A stretch of 61,866 nt of DNA from Bacillota bacterium (GTDB lineage: Bacteria > Bacillota > UBA4882 > UBA8346), in contig JAEZFP010000066.1 of assembly GCA_023417475.1 (NCBI GenBank), positions 1-61,866 of the forward strand, read 5' to 3'. Numbering within the stretch: position 1 is the first letter of the stretch; each line of letters begins with the position of its first letter. Under the pieces are notes generated by a model. It saw nothing but the letters and a program-made list of their open reading frames with translations, was not told where the DNA came from and made no database searches. Below, in pieces: positions 17,499 through 26,468 of the stretch. Made by a program: the position numbers and the translations under genes.

Positions 17499-18743
17499 TT
17501 AGTACGCGATTTTAAACGCATACAGTTTTTGGCGGTTGAAAAGTAGGACCTCATCCTGACCGTCGCCGTCAAGATCGAAACATTTGACTGTCAAGGCTTG
17601 ACCCAGGTCGTCATAGACGTATTTACCCCGTCGTTCGCCAATGGTATAGGGTTCCACCGGAAACTCGACCACTTTTTCACCACGGTGATTAAAGGCATAC
17701 GGCCGCTCGCCATCGAGCGGAGTCATATTGACGGCAAGATCGGAACCGCCGGGACCAGCGCCATGCATCGTATAGGCGACACCTTGTCCCAGTTGTTTTT
17801 CCCAAAGGACCTTGCCATTGGCGTCCAACATATAGGAGGGCTTTTCATGCGCTTTCTCCGAGAAGAAGATCAATTGATCGGGAGAATCGGGGTCAAAGCG
17901 GCCAATGGCGTGATTTTGAACATGTTCGCCGCTAAATCGCCAGCGGAAACTGCCGTCGCTGGCATTAAGGCAGATCACATCGCGACCGCCGATCCAAATC
18001 ACTTGATACTCAGGCGAGTCATGGAACAAACGCACCACCCGGTTATTGTCAATGTGCGGCGCCCGGCCCATCTCTTCCATGGCGTCATCCAGATCGGGAC
18101 GCCACCAGAGCCGTTCGCCTTGGGCGTTCAGTCCGCAGACGCCGATAAAGGCTTCGTCAAAACCGTCGCCGTTCACATCGGCAACCGCGTGATGATGGCC
18201 GGCGCCGTAGACAAAATGCCAGTCCCATAAGGGCTCCAAGTCCTCGGTATAGGCGAAAACCGGGTTAATGGCCGCCCCCAGGATGAAATCGCGTTTCGCT
18301 CCCAGACCGCGCAAATTGGCCGGGATGAAATTATAACTGGCGCCAGTCTCGACTTCCTTGACCAGTTGGCCGGTGGGCCCGTTGAGCAGGCGCAACATGG
18401 GCAGATTATTTTCAACGGTTACATAGACAACCTCCGCCTTGCCGTCGCAATTCAAGTCATGGACCATACAGGGGCCGGCGCCGTGAAATTTGCGGTCGGT
18501 GACTCCGATCGGGGTGCCGTTCTGCCAGAGGATTTCCCCCTTGAGATTGATGGCCGTCACGGCGTGAACTGTTTTTTGGTGTTTGTAGCCGCCGGTCGAA
18601 CCACGGCGGTTGGGACCGTCGGAAGCTTGCATGAAGATGATCTCCGCAACTCCGTCGCCATTGATGTCTCCCGGGAAACAGCGGATCTCTCCGTAATCTT
18701 GCAAATCCAGTTCGCTTAGTAACTCAACTTTTGCTTGAACCAT
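17499..18743 (-). CDS. FG-GAP/VCBS-repeat beta-propeller protein
   Basis: Encodes 414 residues with at least four calcium-binding-type loops, DINGDG, DLNCDG, DVNGDG and DLDGDG, spaced through a beta-propeller that resembles the rhamnogalacturonan lyase (PL11) scaffold. No signal peptide is visible, so it may act in the cytoplasm. It is the last of five closely spaced minus-strand genes (30 bp after the Gfo/Idh gene), which suggests a role in handling or sensing a sugar product rather than secreted lyase activity. The catalytic residues of PL11 cannot be verified here. Start supported by the SD GAGGAGG just upstream of 18743. Confidence 0.75.
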   Translation of the reverse strand: MVQAKVELLSELDLQDYGEIRCFPGDINGDGVAEIIFMQASDGPNRRGSTGGYKHQKTVHAVTAINLKGEILWQNGTPIGVTDRKFHGAGPCMVHDLNCDGKAEVVYVTVENNLPMLRLLNGPTGQLVKEVETGASYNFIPANLRGLGAKRDFILGAAINPVFAYTEDLEPLWDWHFVYGAGHHHAVADVNGDGFDEAFIGVCGLNAQGERLWWRPDLDDAMEEMGRAPHIDNNRVVRLFHDSPEYQVIWIGGRDVICLNASDGSFRWRFSGEHVQNHAIGRFDPDSPDQLIFFSEKAHEKPSYMLDANGKVLWEKQLGQGVAYTMHGAGPGGSDLAVNMTPLDGERPYAFNHRGEKVVEFPVEPYTIGERRGKYVYDDLGQALTVKCFDLDGDGQDEVLLFNRQKLYAFKIAY

Positions 18744-18772
18744 CCTGATTCCTCCTCAGCTTGAAGTGTCTG

Positions 18773-20008
18773 TCAACTATATTGCGGGTAGCCTTGATAA
18801 TGGGTGAGAGCAACGTTTCGGCCGGGTTTGCTCCACGGGACTCCGATCTCATGGGGGAGTTTGGCTTGATCGTAACAATTCGTAAAGATTTCGACGATCG
18901 CCGGAATAGACACCATCAGATTGCCGGGCTCGCCTGTCAAAACGATGGCCGATTGCGGAAGCGGCTCAATCTCCCGCGCTTCTTGGGCGCCGTTGACGCA
19001 GAGCAGATGGGAGAGGGCCGCCTGGATGCCGCAGGCTGGCGGTTTACCGTTGCGGATAGCGCTGATCGCGTCCCAGAGTTTTTGCATGCGGTCACTTTTT
19101 GGCAGGTCACCGTAGTTCTTGATCGTGCCGTCGTTCCGGCGAACCCAAAAGTTTTCATCATCCCCGTGGTCATGATAGACAACCGCATGCTCAAAATGAT
19201 ATTCGCTGTACGGGCCGTACTTTTTCGCGCCTTGATACGCAAGCGACGTGTAGAACAACAACTCGACCCCGGCGGTCGTGATGCAGCGAATGGCGGCGGT
19301 GTCGTAATTTTCGATCAGCGGAAAGGCCCGGTAACATTCCGCAGTTAGCTCGGCCGGAGCAGCGCTGGTCTCCCGGGTTTCGCCCAGGATGTAAAGCATG
19401 TTGTGAAGTTGGTGGGCGCAGGCGTTACTGACGGGACTGTCCAACACCCAATGGCCTTGGGCGGTTTTAAGCTTGCCGGCCCAACTGTTCCGCTGATAAT
19501 ATTGTTCGCCCCGCGGTTGGAGGAGTAACGACTTGAACCGGAGCGCCGAGCCGAAGCTCCCGGCCAGAATGTCTTTTTTCAGTTCTTGAACCGCATTGGA
19601 ATACGATAATTGAAAGCCGACGCCGACCATTTTGCCGGAGGCTTTGGCGGCGGCCAACAAGCGGTTGGCGTCTTGGTAAACGGCGCAAAGCGGTTTCTCG
19701 CATAGCACATGACTGCCATGGGCCAAACAGGCCAAAATCTGGTCGACATGCAAATGGATCGGGGTGGAGATTACCGCCAAATCGGCGGTTTGCGTTTCGT
19801 AAAACGCTTCCAAAGTCGGGTAGATGGGAATATTGCGCGCAATGATTCCGTTTAGTTTCTGACATCTTTCGGGATAGGGATCAACCACTCCCGCCAGGAT
19901 CACACCGGCTAACCGTCCGACGGAACCCGGGTTTAACAATGCGTCGACATAATTTTCGGCATACCCGCCGATCCCCACTAAGACAATTCGGACCGTGTCC
20001 ATCATCAT
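18773..20008 (-). CDS. Gfo/Idh/MocA family sugar oxidoreductase
   Basis: Encodes 411 residues. The N-terminal Rossmann fold reads RIVLVGIGGYAENYVDALL, and the EKPL motif of the family (HVLCEKPLCAVYQDA) is at about residue 97. The C-terminal domain holds the substrate-binding sheet. A glycine pattern G-I-G-G-Y replaces the more usual GxGxxG spacing. Members oxidise or reduce the hydroxyl groups of sugars, inositols or amino sugars with NAD(P). Tight spacing on both sides (25 and 30 bp) places it in the five-gene sugar operon. Confidence 0.88.
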   Translation of the reverse strand: MMMDTVRIVLVGIGGYAENYVDALLNPGSVGRLAGVILAGVVDPYPERCQKLNGIIARNIPIYPTLEAFYETQTADLAVISTPIHLHVDQILACLAHGSHVLCEKPLCAVYQDANRLLAAAKASGKMVGVGFQLSYSNAVQELKKDILAGSFGSALRFKSLLLQPRGEQYYQRNSWAGKLKTAQGHWVLDSPVSNACAHQLHNMLYILGETRETSAAPAELTAECYRAFPLIENYDTAAIRCITTAGVELLFYTSLAYQGAKKYGPYSEYHFEHAVVYHDHGDDENFWVRRNDGTIKNYGDLPKSDRMQKLWDAISAIRNGKPPACGIQAALSHLLCVNGAQEAREIEPLPQSAIVLTGEPGNLMVSIPAIVEIFTNCYDQAKLPHEIGVPWSKPGRNVALTHYQGYPQYS

Positions 20009-20032
20009 ACCCGCCTTTTACTTAAAAAACCA

Positions 20033-21253
20033 TTATTCAGTCGCCGCAGTCAGGATGCTGCCGGTATCAACTTGCAAGGCGCCGGTGGGGCAGACTTGAA
20101 AACAGTAGCCGCAACCGATGCATTGCTGAGTTTTGCACGCTTTTCCGTTAATCAGGCTGATTCCTTGGTACCAACAGGAGTCAACGCATTTGCCACAGCC
20201 GGTGCAGCGCGCCGGCGTCACTTCGGCTTGTTTGAAAGCTCGGCCGACCGCTTTGACTCGGCGTTCCGCGACTGCGGACGGCAAATTGAACAATTGCAAC
20301 GCCTCGCCGCAGAGACTGGCGCTATCGGGATAACCTTGCCGGTCCATCCAACGTTCCAAACCTTGAATGGCTTCGGTCACGGCGTCAGGACCGAGACAAC
20401 AGGCCAAACTACCTAACTGGACGGCTTCGCTCCCGGCCATCAGCAGTTTCGCGGCGGCATCCCAGGAGAAGACGCCGCCTCCGGCATACATGGGCGTGGT
20501 AATGCCCGCTTGTCGGGCTTCGGCCACGTTATAACAGATGATCGGCAACGCTTGCGTTCCGCCGTATCCGGCGCCGGGACGGGCTAAGGTGGTCCGCCAG
20601 TCCAGATCAAACACAAAAGCTTTCCAACGGGCGGTCGGACCGATGGCGGCGGCGCCGGCATGGACCGCGGCTTCCATCGCCCGCAACGGATCGCAGGCTT
20701 CCACCGGCAGTTTGACCATGACCGGAATCTTCACGGCTTGCTTGATCAACCGGGTCGCATTGTAGACCAGGCGGTAATAATCAAAGATCCGGTTGCGGCC
20801 AACCGCGACGCCGGGTGTGTTGAAATGGAGTTCGACGGCGTCGGCGCCGGCCCGTTCCATTTCGATCGCTTGCCGGGTCCAGTCTTTTTCCCAGGCTTTG
20901 CCGGAAACAATATCGCTGTAATGTCCCACCGAAACCCATAACTTGACCTCGGTTGGCATCCGTTTCCGGGCTTCGGCCACCCCCTCGCAAAAGGCCTCGA
21001 AGGAAGGAAAGGGATCTTGGATCCGGGTCCCCAAACCATGACTTTGAATGGCCGGGGCTCCAGCGCGCATCGCCTCGCCCGAGGGAGCGGTATAACTGCC
21101 GCCGCCGGCGCCATGGCCGAAATTGCGCATGGCGATCGCGCCGGGAAGCGCGCGGGCGCTTTTCAAAACGGCGTGAAGACCGTGGGTGGCGGGACTGGAG
21201 GCGATGACAAAGGGGTTCGTCAGATGTAATGATTTCACCAATAAATTCGCCAT
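20033..21253 (-). CDS. Dihydroorotate/dihydropyrimidine dehydrogenase-like FMN enzyme with C-terminal 2[4Fe-4S] domain
   Basis: Encodes 406 residues. Residues 1-320 form a DHODH-class FMN barrel (NPFVIASSPATHGLHAVLKSA, then LPIICYNVAEARQAG and PMYAGGGVFSWDAAAKLLMAG). Residues about 340-395 carry two ferredoxin motifs, CTGCGKCVDSC and CIGCGYCFQVC followed by P. PreA, the nearest well-known relative, has a catalytic cysteine in an NxSCPH-like loop; here the equivalent loop reads HFNTPG (143-148), without cysteine. I infer the enzyme is not a dihydropyrimidine dehydrogenase but a ferredoxin-linked oxidoreductase recruited to the sugar pathway encoded around it. Spacing to its neighbours is 21 and 25 bp. 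Confidence 0.8.
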   Translation of the reverse strand: MANLLVKSLHLTNPFVIASSPATHGLHAVLKSARALPGAIAMRNFGHGAGGGSYTAPSGEAMRAGAPAIQSHGLGTRIQDPFPSFEAFCEGVAEARKRMPTEVKLWVSVGHYSDIVSGKAWEKDWTRQAIEMERAGADAVELHFNTPGVAVGRNRIFDYYRLVYNATRLIKQAVKIPVMVKLPVEACDPLRAMEAAVHAGAAAIGPTARWKAFVFDLDWRTTLARPGAGYGGTQALPIICYNVAEARQAGITTPMYAGGGVFSWDAAAKLLMAGSEAVQLGSLACCLGPDAVTEAIQGLERWMDRQGYPDSASLCGEALQLFNLPSAVAERRVKAVGRAFKQAEVTPARCTGCGKCVDSCWYQGISLINGKACKTQQCIGCGYCFQVCPTGALQVDTGSILTAATE

Positions 21254-21273
21254 AATTTATGTTCCTTTCGTGC

Positions 21274-22053
21274 CTAGTCAACCTGATTTATCTGCGAAAC
21301 CAGCGTCTTTAACGTGCGCGCGTCTTGCAGAAACTGCTCCGGCGCGTCGTCCATTACAAATTCCAACAGAGCGTAGCGGTCGGTTGCATCCGCGGCAATC
21401 TTGAAGTATTGTAACCAGTCGGCGACGCCGTTTGCCAGCGGCAGGCGGGTGGTGCTATGTCCTTCCCACTGGAAAACGTGGAGATGGGTCAAAAACGGCT
21501 TGATCTGCGCCAAACCCGTCGCTCTTGCCGTAGTGTCGTCAGGGATCGGCGGTTGCCAATAGCTCCGGACGTTGGGATGGTTTACTTGCCGCAGTAAACG
21601 GAGCGCCGCTTCGTTGCGGTCGGTTAATGTATTACGGTGGTATTCGTACGCGAGGGTGATCCCGGCCGCCGCGGCGCAATCGGCGATTTGACGCGACTCG
21701 GTAACGACCCGGTCCCACCAGGCTTCATCCGCCGTTGCCGAGGGGCGATCGCCGGCCCAGACCCGAATGGTGGGCGCGTGGAGCGCCACCGCCGAATCGA
21801 GCACCGCCTGGAATTGTTCCGGACCGTTCGGCTGACAGCCGATCCGGTAATAGGAACCGTAAGCGGCGACCGTTAATCCGGCCGCGACCGTTTGGCGGTA
21901 CACCGCTGCCGCTGTGGCGAGATCACCCGCGGGGACATGGGGCTCGGCGCTCCATTCGATCCCTTGAAGTTCCGCCGCTTGCGCCAGGCCGATGATTGCC
22001 GCCGGATCCAACTTGCGAAATGTCACCGAAACCAAACCGGTATGGATAGTCAA
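21274..22053 (-). CDS. Sugar phosphate isomerase/epimerase (xylose isomerase-like TIM barrel)
   Basis: Encodes 259 residues of the AP endonuclease 2/xylose isomerase-like barrel: GLVSVTFRKLDPAAIIGLAQAAELQGIEWS at the N-terminus, IRVWAGDRPS, ITLAYEYHRNTLTDRN and LTHLHVFQWEGHSTTRLPLANG. The acidic and histidine residues in these motifs are the usual metal ligands. It probably interconverts aldose and ketose or epimerises a keto-sugar in the pathway of its operon. The SD GAGG lies just upstream of the start. Confidence 0.85.
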   Translation of the reverse strand: MTIHTGLVSVTFRKLDPAAIIGLAQAAELQGIEWSAEPHVPAGDLATAAAVYRQTVAAGLTVAAYGSYYRIGCQPNGPEQFQAVLDSAVALHAPTIRVWAGDRPSATADEAWWDRVVTESRQIADCAAAAGITLAYEYHRNTLTDRNEAALRLLRQVNHPNVRSYWQPPIPDDTTARATGLAQIKPFLTHLHVFQWEGHSTTRLPLANGVADWLQYFKIAADATDRYALLEFVMDDAPEQFLQDARTLKTLVSQINQVD

Positions 22054-22091
22054 GGAAGGGCCTCCTTTGAATTGGTGGGATTAACCAAGGA

Positions 22092-23090
22092 TCACATTTG
22101 GACGAGCTGTTCCCAATAGACCGGTTCGACCGGAATGCCCTTCTCCAGGTTTTCTTTGCGGGTTTGCAACATCCGTTCGCCGGGATACGAGACCTTGCCG
22201 CCTTCGCGCATGGGCGTGGCGTGATGGAGATCCGCAACGGTCGCGTTGAGCGCGGTAAGGATCCGTTCTTGACCGGAGAACCGGGTGATATCCATGGCGA
22301 TAAAGGTTTGGGAGAGCCCCATTTCAACCGGTTGTTTCCCAACTTCCAGCGCTGATTGGCCGCCGGAAAGCACAAAGGCGATCATGTCCAACAACAGGGA
22401 AAGCCCGGAACCTTTCCAACAGCCGATCGGCAGGGGTTGCTGGGATTGGATAATCGCTTGGGCGTCCCGGGTCAAATTGCCGGCGCTGTCAAAACCGCCG
22501 TCAACCGGCAACGGTTCATTGTGGCGGGCGTAGGATTCCAGTTTGCCGTAGGAGAACATGGAAGCCGCCATATCCAAGACGATATGGCCTTCGGGCCGGG
22601 GGACCGCAAAGACAATCGGATTATTGCCCAACTTGGGATCCTTGGCGCCCCAGGGCGGCATGTTGGGAACGGTGTTGGTCCAACAGATTCCGATGCAACC
22701 GGCGTCGGCGGCTTGCAAGCCGTATGCCCCCGGGCGCATCCAGTGATGGGTGTTGCCTAAGGCGACGCAGCCGATCCCGTACTGTTTGGCAAGGGCAACG
22801 GCGCGGTCCATGGCAAAGTGGGCGTTGAGATTGCCGGGTCCCAACCGGCCGTCCCAACGTTCGATGGCGCCGACCGTTTCAAGCTTGACCGGTGCGGCGT
22901 GGATGTCGATATACCCGCCTTTGATGTTATTGACAAACCGGGGAAAACGGTTTAATCCATGGGTATAAACTCCATCCCGACTGGCGTCGCTGAAGAGTTT
23001 GGCGCAAAGCGCGGCCCGTTCGGGGGTGAAGCCCAATTTTAAGAGGACGCGTTGCAATTCGTTGAACAATTGATCATAGGAAACTCTCAT
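22092..23090 (-). CDS. Malate/L-lactate dehydrogenase (LDH2)-family reductase, YiaK-like
   Basis: Encodes 332 residues, matching the family's usual 330-350. Signatures include NRFPRFVNNIKGGYIDIHA, VALGNTHHWMRPGAYGLQAADAGCIGICWTNT and PIVFAVPRPEGHIVLDMAAS. The His-His of GNTHHW corresponds to the catalytic region. The best known sugar-pathway member is YiaK, 2,3-diketo-L-gulonate reductase; others reduce delta-1-pyrroline or ureidoglycolate. First gene of the operon, opposite the AraC regulator gene, so likely the most directly controlled. The operon context favours a keto-sugar-acid substrate, which is inference. Confidence 0.88.
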   Translation of the reverse strand: MRVSYDQLFNELQRVLLKLGFTPERAALCAKLFSDASRDGVYTHGLNRFPRFVNNIKGGYIDIHAAPVKLETVGAIERWDGRLGPGNLNAHFAMDRAVALAKQYGIGCVALGNTHHWMRPGAYGLQAADAGCIGICWTNTVPNMPPWGAKDPKLGNNPIVFAVPRPEGHIVLDMAASMFSYGKLESYARHNEPLPVDGGFDSAGNLTRDAQAIIQSQQPLPIGCWKGSGLSLLLDMIAFVLSGGQSALEVGKQPVEMGLSQTFIAMDITRFSGQERILTALNATVADLHHATPMREGGKVSYPGERMLQTRKENLEKGIPVEPVYWEQLVQM

Positions 23091-23376
23091 CAGGGTATAC
23101 CTTCTTTCAAGCGGATTGTCCGATATTTCTCTTGGTTAAAATTCGGGATAAAGCCAAATTGGTACAAATTTTCAGTGTATCTACGCCAAACGAATGTTAT
23201 AATCAATTCAGAAATATATCCTCTATTTGTGATTATATCGGTAATGCATCTTGATTTCTAGAAATTACTTGTTGTAAAGTAGGCCTTTCTTGCGTTATAC
23301 CAATATGAAAACAAATGAACGGGTCTGTTTGCGGCAGTGACCGGCGGCGCGGAGGCTAATCAAGAGGTGGTTAATC
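23091..23376. promoter_or_regulatory. Divergent control region between sugar operon and AraC gene
   Basis: This 286-bp region must hold both promoters. On the plus strand an extended -10 (TGTTATAAT, 23195-23203) is visible without a good -35, as is common for activator-dependent promoters. I could not define a clear operator repeat for the AraC protein. Confidence 0.4.
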
Positions 23377-24216
23377 ATGAGCAATAGTATGCAGTTTCAT
23401 GCGCGAGGACTGGATATCGTCCATCATTTCACCGAAGCGGTCAAGGTGAAAGAACCTCATTTTCATAATTTTTACGAGTTCATCTATATCATTCAGGGCA
23501 AGGCCGAGGTTACCGTCAACAATCGGGTTTATCAGGCGGGACCCCATAGTTTGCTGGCCATCAGCAACCTGGAGAAACATCATTGGCGGACCCTGGAGAT
23601 TCCCTACGAGCGGTATTGTATCGTCTTTAAACCGGAATATTTCAATTCGGCCATTAAAGACCCGGTTTTATCGTCGGTTTTTCGCAATCGTCCCGATTAT
23701 TTCAGTCATTTGTTGCAGCTTTCGGTCGCGGACAACGCCAAACTGTTTTCGTTGCTCAATCAGATGCGGGAGGAGATGACACCGGAACAAGCCTATTGGG
23801 AAGTGAACCTGCGCTCGTTGTTCCGACTGTTCATCGTTTCGCTGTACCGGAGTTACAGCGGCTTTTTTCCGATCCCGACGTTGAATAAGACCGACGCTTT
23901 GGTGTTGGAGATTCAAAAATACCTTGAGAACAATTGTCAAAATGACATTAATCTTCAGGATGTCGCTAAAGAGCATTTTATCGATATGTATTACCTGTCC
24001 CATCTCTTCAAAAAAGTCACGGGGTTCTCCTTTAAAGAGTACCTGATTCTGCAACGGATTTCGAAAGCGAAGGATTTATTGTTTTATACCATGGAGGACA
24101 TCACCGAAGTGGGAATGTCGGCGGGCTTCAACAATATCAACCATTTTATCCGGATCTTCAAGAAGTATGAGGGCGTGACTCCGTATCAGTACCGCAAGCG
24201 GATCAAATCGTCCTGA
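23377..24216 (+). CDS. AraC family transcriptional regulator with N-terminal cupin
   Basis: Encodes 279 residues, SD gaggtgg. The N-terminal 90 residues form an AraC_binding cupin (EPHFHNFYEFIYIIQGKAEVTVNNRVYQAGPHSLLAI) that senses a small ligand. The C-terminal 100 residues are the double HTH: YLENNCQNDINLQDVAKEHFIDMYYLSHLFKKVTGFSFKEYL then MSAGFNNINHFIRIFKKYEGVTPYQYRK. It is divergent from the sugar operon and upstream of a convergent solute-binding protein gene, so it most likely activates these in response to the sugar. Confidence 0.92.
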   Translation: MSNSMQFHARGLDIVHHFTEAVKVKEPHFHNFYEFIYIIQGKAEVTVNNRVYQAGPHSLLAISNLEKHHWRTLEIPYERYCIVFKPEYFNSAIKDPVLSSVFRNRPDYFSHLLQLSVADNAKLFSLLNQMREEMTPEQAYWEVNLRSLFRLFIVSLYRSYSGFFPIPTLNKTDALVLEIQKYLENNCQNDINLQDVAKEHFIDMYYLSHLFKKVTGFSFKEYLILQRISKAKDLLFYTMEDITEVGMSAGFNNINHFIRIFKKYEGVTPYQYRKRIKSS

Positions 24217-24237
24217 TCAATCAAAAACAAAAAACAA

Positions 24238-24263
24238 ACCCCACGGACATATCGCCGTGGGGT
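24238..24263. terminator. Terminator between convergent AraC and binding-protein genes
   Basis: ACCCCACGG (24238-24246) pairs with CCGTGGGGT (24255-24263). A-rich sequence precedes the stem, giving a U-rich tail for the minus-strand transcript (ttgtttttt). Confidence 0.75.
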
Positions 24264-24286
24264 GCTTCGTATCAGGGACGTTTGGG

Positions 24287-25864
24287 TTATTTCCGTTTCA
24301 TGTACCGTCCATAAGCGGTCTGGTAGATCTCAAGCGCGCGGTCGACACCGAGTTTTTTGGTTTGGGCCACATAAGCATCGTAACTGCTGATCGGTTCGGT
24401 CCCCATGATGAACTTTAAGGTCATTTCTTCAACATAGGTGTTCAATTCATTGACGATCCGCGAAAGTTCGGCGCTTTCCTTGTCGTTCGGGCTAACCGGC
24501 GGCATTTGATATTTCTCATAGTTGTTTTGCATCCAGATTTTTTGCGCTTCTTTTTGTTGCGGACGGAAGTAATATTCATTCAAATATTCCGGAATTTGCG
24601 GGTACGGCCCATAGTAGTTGGCCCGAATATAACGGGCGAGCATATTGGCCGGCGCTACTTTCGGATCGTTCATCATTGCTTCGGTGTATTTCGGTTTGTT
24701 GCCAACCAAACGATAGCTGACGTTTTCAATGCCAAAGTTCATTAAGCGGATGCCCTCGGGACTATAGTTGTAGTCAAGCATCCGGGCCGCGGCCTCGATC
24801 GCTTCCGGTTTGGCTTTGGCGCTGATGGCGGCGTTGCCTTTGTTGTTATTTCCGCCGTAGAATTGCGGGTGACGAATGAAACGTGGCAATTGGCCCCGTT
24901 TCGGGCTCGCGAAACGCGCTGCCGTGATATCGAATTTCGGCTCTTTCTTCTCCATGACGTCGAGCCAAGCGCCGATACCGCTGGCGGCCGGGGCGTCGGT
25001 GGCGCCGGATTTGCCGGTAACCATGTACGCGTCGCGGATTTTATTGCTAAATTGGGTGAAATTCCGGTCCAACAGGCCTTCGCTATACCACTTATTCATG
25101 GTCCGTAAAAATTCGCGGTAGCCCGGGGCATTGTAGCTGAATTTGACTTTGCCTTTTTCAACATAATAACCCATTTGGTCGCCACAAACATCAAAGGCCG
25201 GGCCGAAGTCAGACCGTAAATTTACTAAGTTAATGGTCAAGGGAACGGTGGCGCCTTTTTTCTCTTTGAAAGCTTTTAAGGTTGTATACCAGTCGTCAAT
25301 GGTCTCCGGTAACGGCAGTTTTAACTCTTCCAACCAGTCCTTGCGGATTACCGGCCCGGAGGTCACGAGCAAGCTGACGCCAGCGCGGAAGAACGGAAAG
25401 ACATAATAGTCGCCTTCGTCGGTTTTGGTCATCCGGTCCCAATCGGAATGGGATTTAAGATATTTTTTCAAATTGGGAGCGTATTTGTTGTAAATGTCAT
25501 TCAAACGTAAGATCGCGCCATTGTTGATCGCGGAATTCGGTCCGCCCGGAAACGCGGTCCACCAGTATTCGATCACATCGGGCAAGTCGCCGCCGGCAAT
25601 CATTAAGTTGAGCGATTCTTGTTCTTGGTTCATCGCCGGATGCAGGTAGGTCACTTTAACACCGGTGCGTTTTTCCAACTCTTTGGCAAGCGGGGTGTCG
25701 CCGAAGTTTTTCGTTGTCGCTGATACAGTGGGATGTAAATCCATCCAATACTTTAGGGTCACTTTGGAGTTGATCGGATAGATGGATTTGGCTCCGACCA
25801 ATGGCGTTACGATTATTGCCAGGACTATACAGACAATAGCGTACCGTAGGAATTTTTTTGACAT
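24287..25864 (-). CDS. ABC sugar transporter solute-binding protein (LplA/LipO-like)
   Basis: Encodes 525 residues. The ATG at 25864 is chosen because AAGGAG ends eight bases upstream; an in-frame GTG at 25873 is too close to it. The N-terminus is a signal peptide (KKFLRYAIVCIVLAIIVTPLVGAKS) without a clear lipobox. The body reads like family 1 binding proteins of Firmicutes that serve oligosaccharide or uronide uptake (ELEKRTGVKVTYLHP, MIAGGDLPDVIEYWW, PFFRAGVSLLVTSGPVIRKDWLEELKLPLPETIDDW). No permease or ATPase genes adjoin it, so the partner permeases must be elsewhere. Its place next to the AraC gene suggests the same regulon. Confidence 0.87.
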   Translation of the reverse strand: MSKKFLRYAIVCIVLAIIVTPLVGAKSIYPINSKVTLKYWMDLHPTVSATTKNFGDTPLAKELEKRTGVKVTYLHPAMNQEQESLNLMIAGGDLPDVIEYWWTAFPGGPNSAINNGAILRLNDIYNKYAPNLKKYLKSHSDWDRMTKTDEGDYYVFPFFRAGVSLLVTSGPVIRKDWLEELKLPLPETIDDWYTTLKAFKEKKGATVPLTINLVNLRSDFGPAFDVCGDQMGYYVEKGKVKFSYNAPGYREFLRTMNKWYSEGLLDRNFTQFSNKIRDAYMVTGKSGATDAPAASGIGAWLDVMEKKEPKFDITAARFASPKRGQLPRFIRHPQFYGGNNNKGNAAISAKAKPEAIEAAARMLDYNYSPEGIRLMNFGIENVSYRLVGNKPKYTEAMMNDPKVAPANMLARYIRANYYGPYPQIPEYLNEYYFRPQQKEAQKIWMQNNYEKYQMPPVSPNDKESAELSRIVNELNTYVEEMTLKFIMGTEPISSYDAYVAQTKKLGVDRALEIYQTAYGRYMKRK

Positions 25865-26339
25865 AATGAACACTCCTTATCGTTTAGTAGACTAAAACGT
25901 TTTGTCCGGTGTCATCCACCCCCGCTTCGAGATGAACTGTATTTAATAAATTTGTCATAATTGAAACGCAGACCCAATTCAAAGCACTGTAAACTAGGAA
26001 ATTGCCAACGGATGAGTTGGCTGTTGACGCAAAAAGCGCAATTCCAAGGTTCGGCAATTCGCCGTAACCGGTCGGATACTTAACCATCGGCAGGGGAGCC
26101 GATACGATTCATAGTGTTTAAATGGCAATTTCTGCGTTGCCTATATGGTAATTGTATCGAAATCGAAGACTTCATTCTATAATTTAGTTGTTATAAAGTA
26201 TTCATTTTTTGTTAAAGTTGACGCAAAACATTAAAAGGAACGAAGTTTGGTAATTTCTTACTGACACTGAAGTTGCGGAAGCCTTTTTAAACGGCGTTTT
26301 AACCGGTCGGGTTGGTGAATTGTTAAAAAATTCACTTTG
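25865..26339. other. Long intergenic region without a visible gene
   Basis: About 475 bp between the binding-protein start and the fabG-like promoter. It contains a short palindrome AAAACGTTTT near 25892 that could be an operator for the binding-protein gene. Neither strand has a plausible coding frame with an SD, and I recognise no riboswitch. Confidence 0.4.
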
Positions 26340-26368
26340 TTGATTTAAATGCAAATTCCTTTTATAAT
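26340..26368 (+). promoter_or_regulatory. Sigma-A promoter of the fabG-like gene
   Basis: TTGATT (26340-26345) and TATAAT (26363-26368) are separated by exactly 17 bp. Transcription would start near 26375, giving a leader of about 95 bases. A direct repeat of AATTTGAC near 26420-26440 lies inside this leader and might be a second promoter or operator. Confidence 0.7.
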
Positions 26369-26468
26369 CAGAGGGGTTGCGGTTACCAACGGTATGGCCG
26401 CTATCGTGGAAATCACGATTCCGAAATTTGACATACGATAATTTGACAATAGAGGAGTTTTGGCGCGA

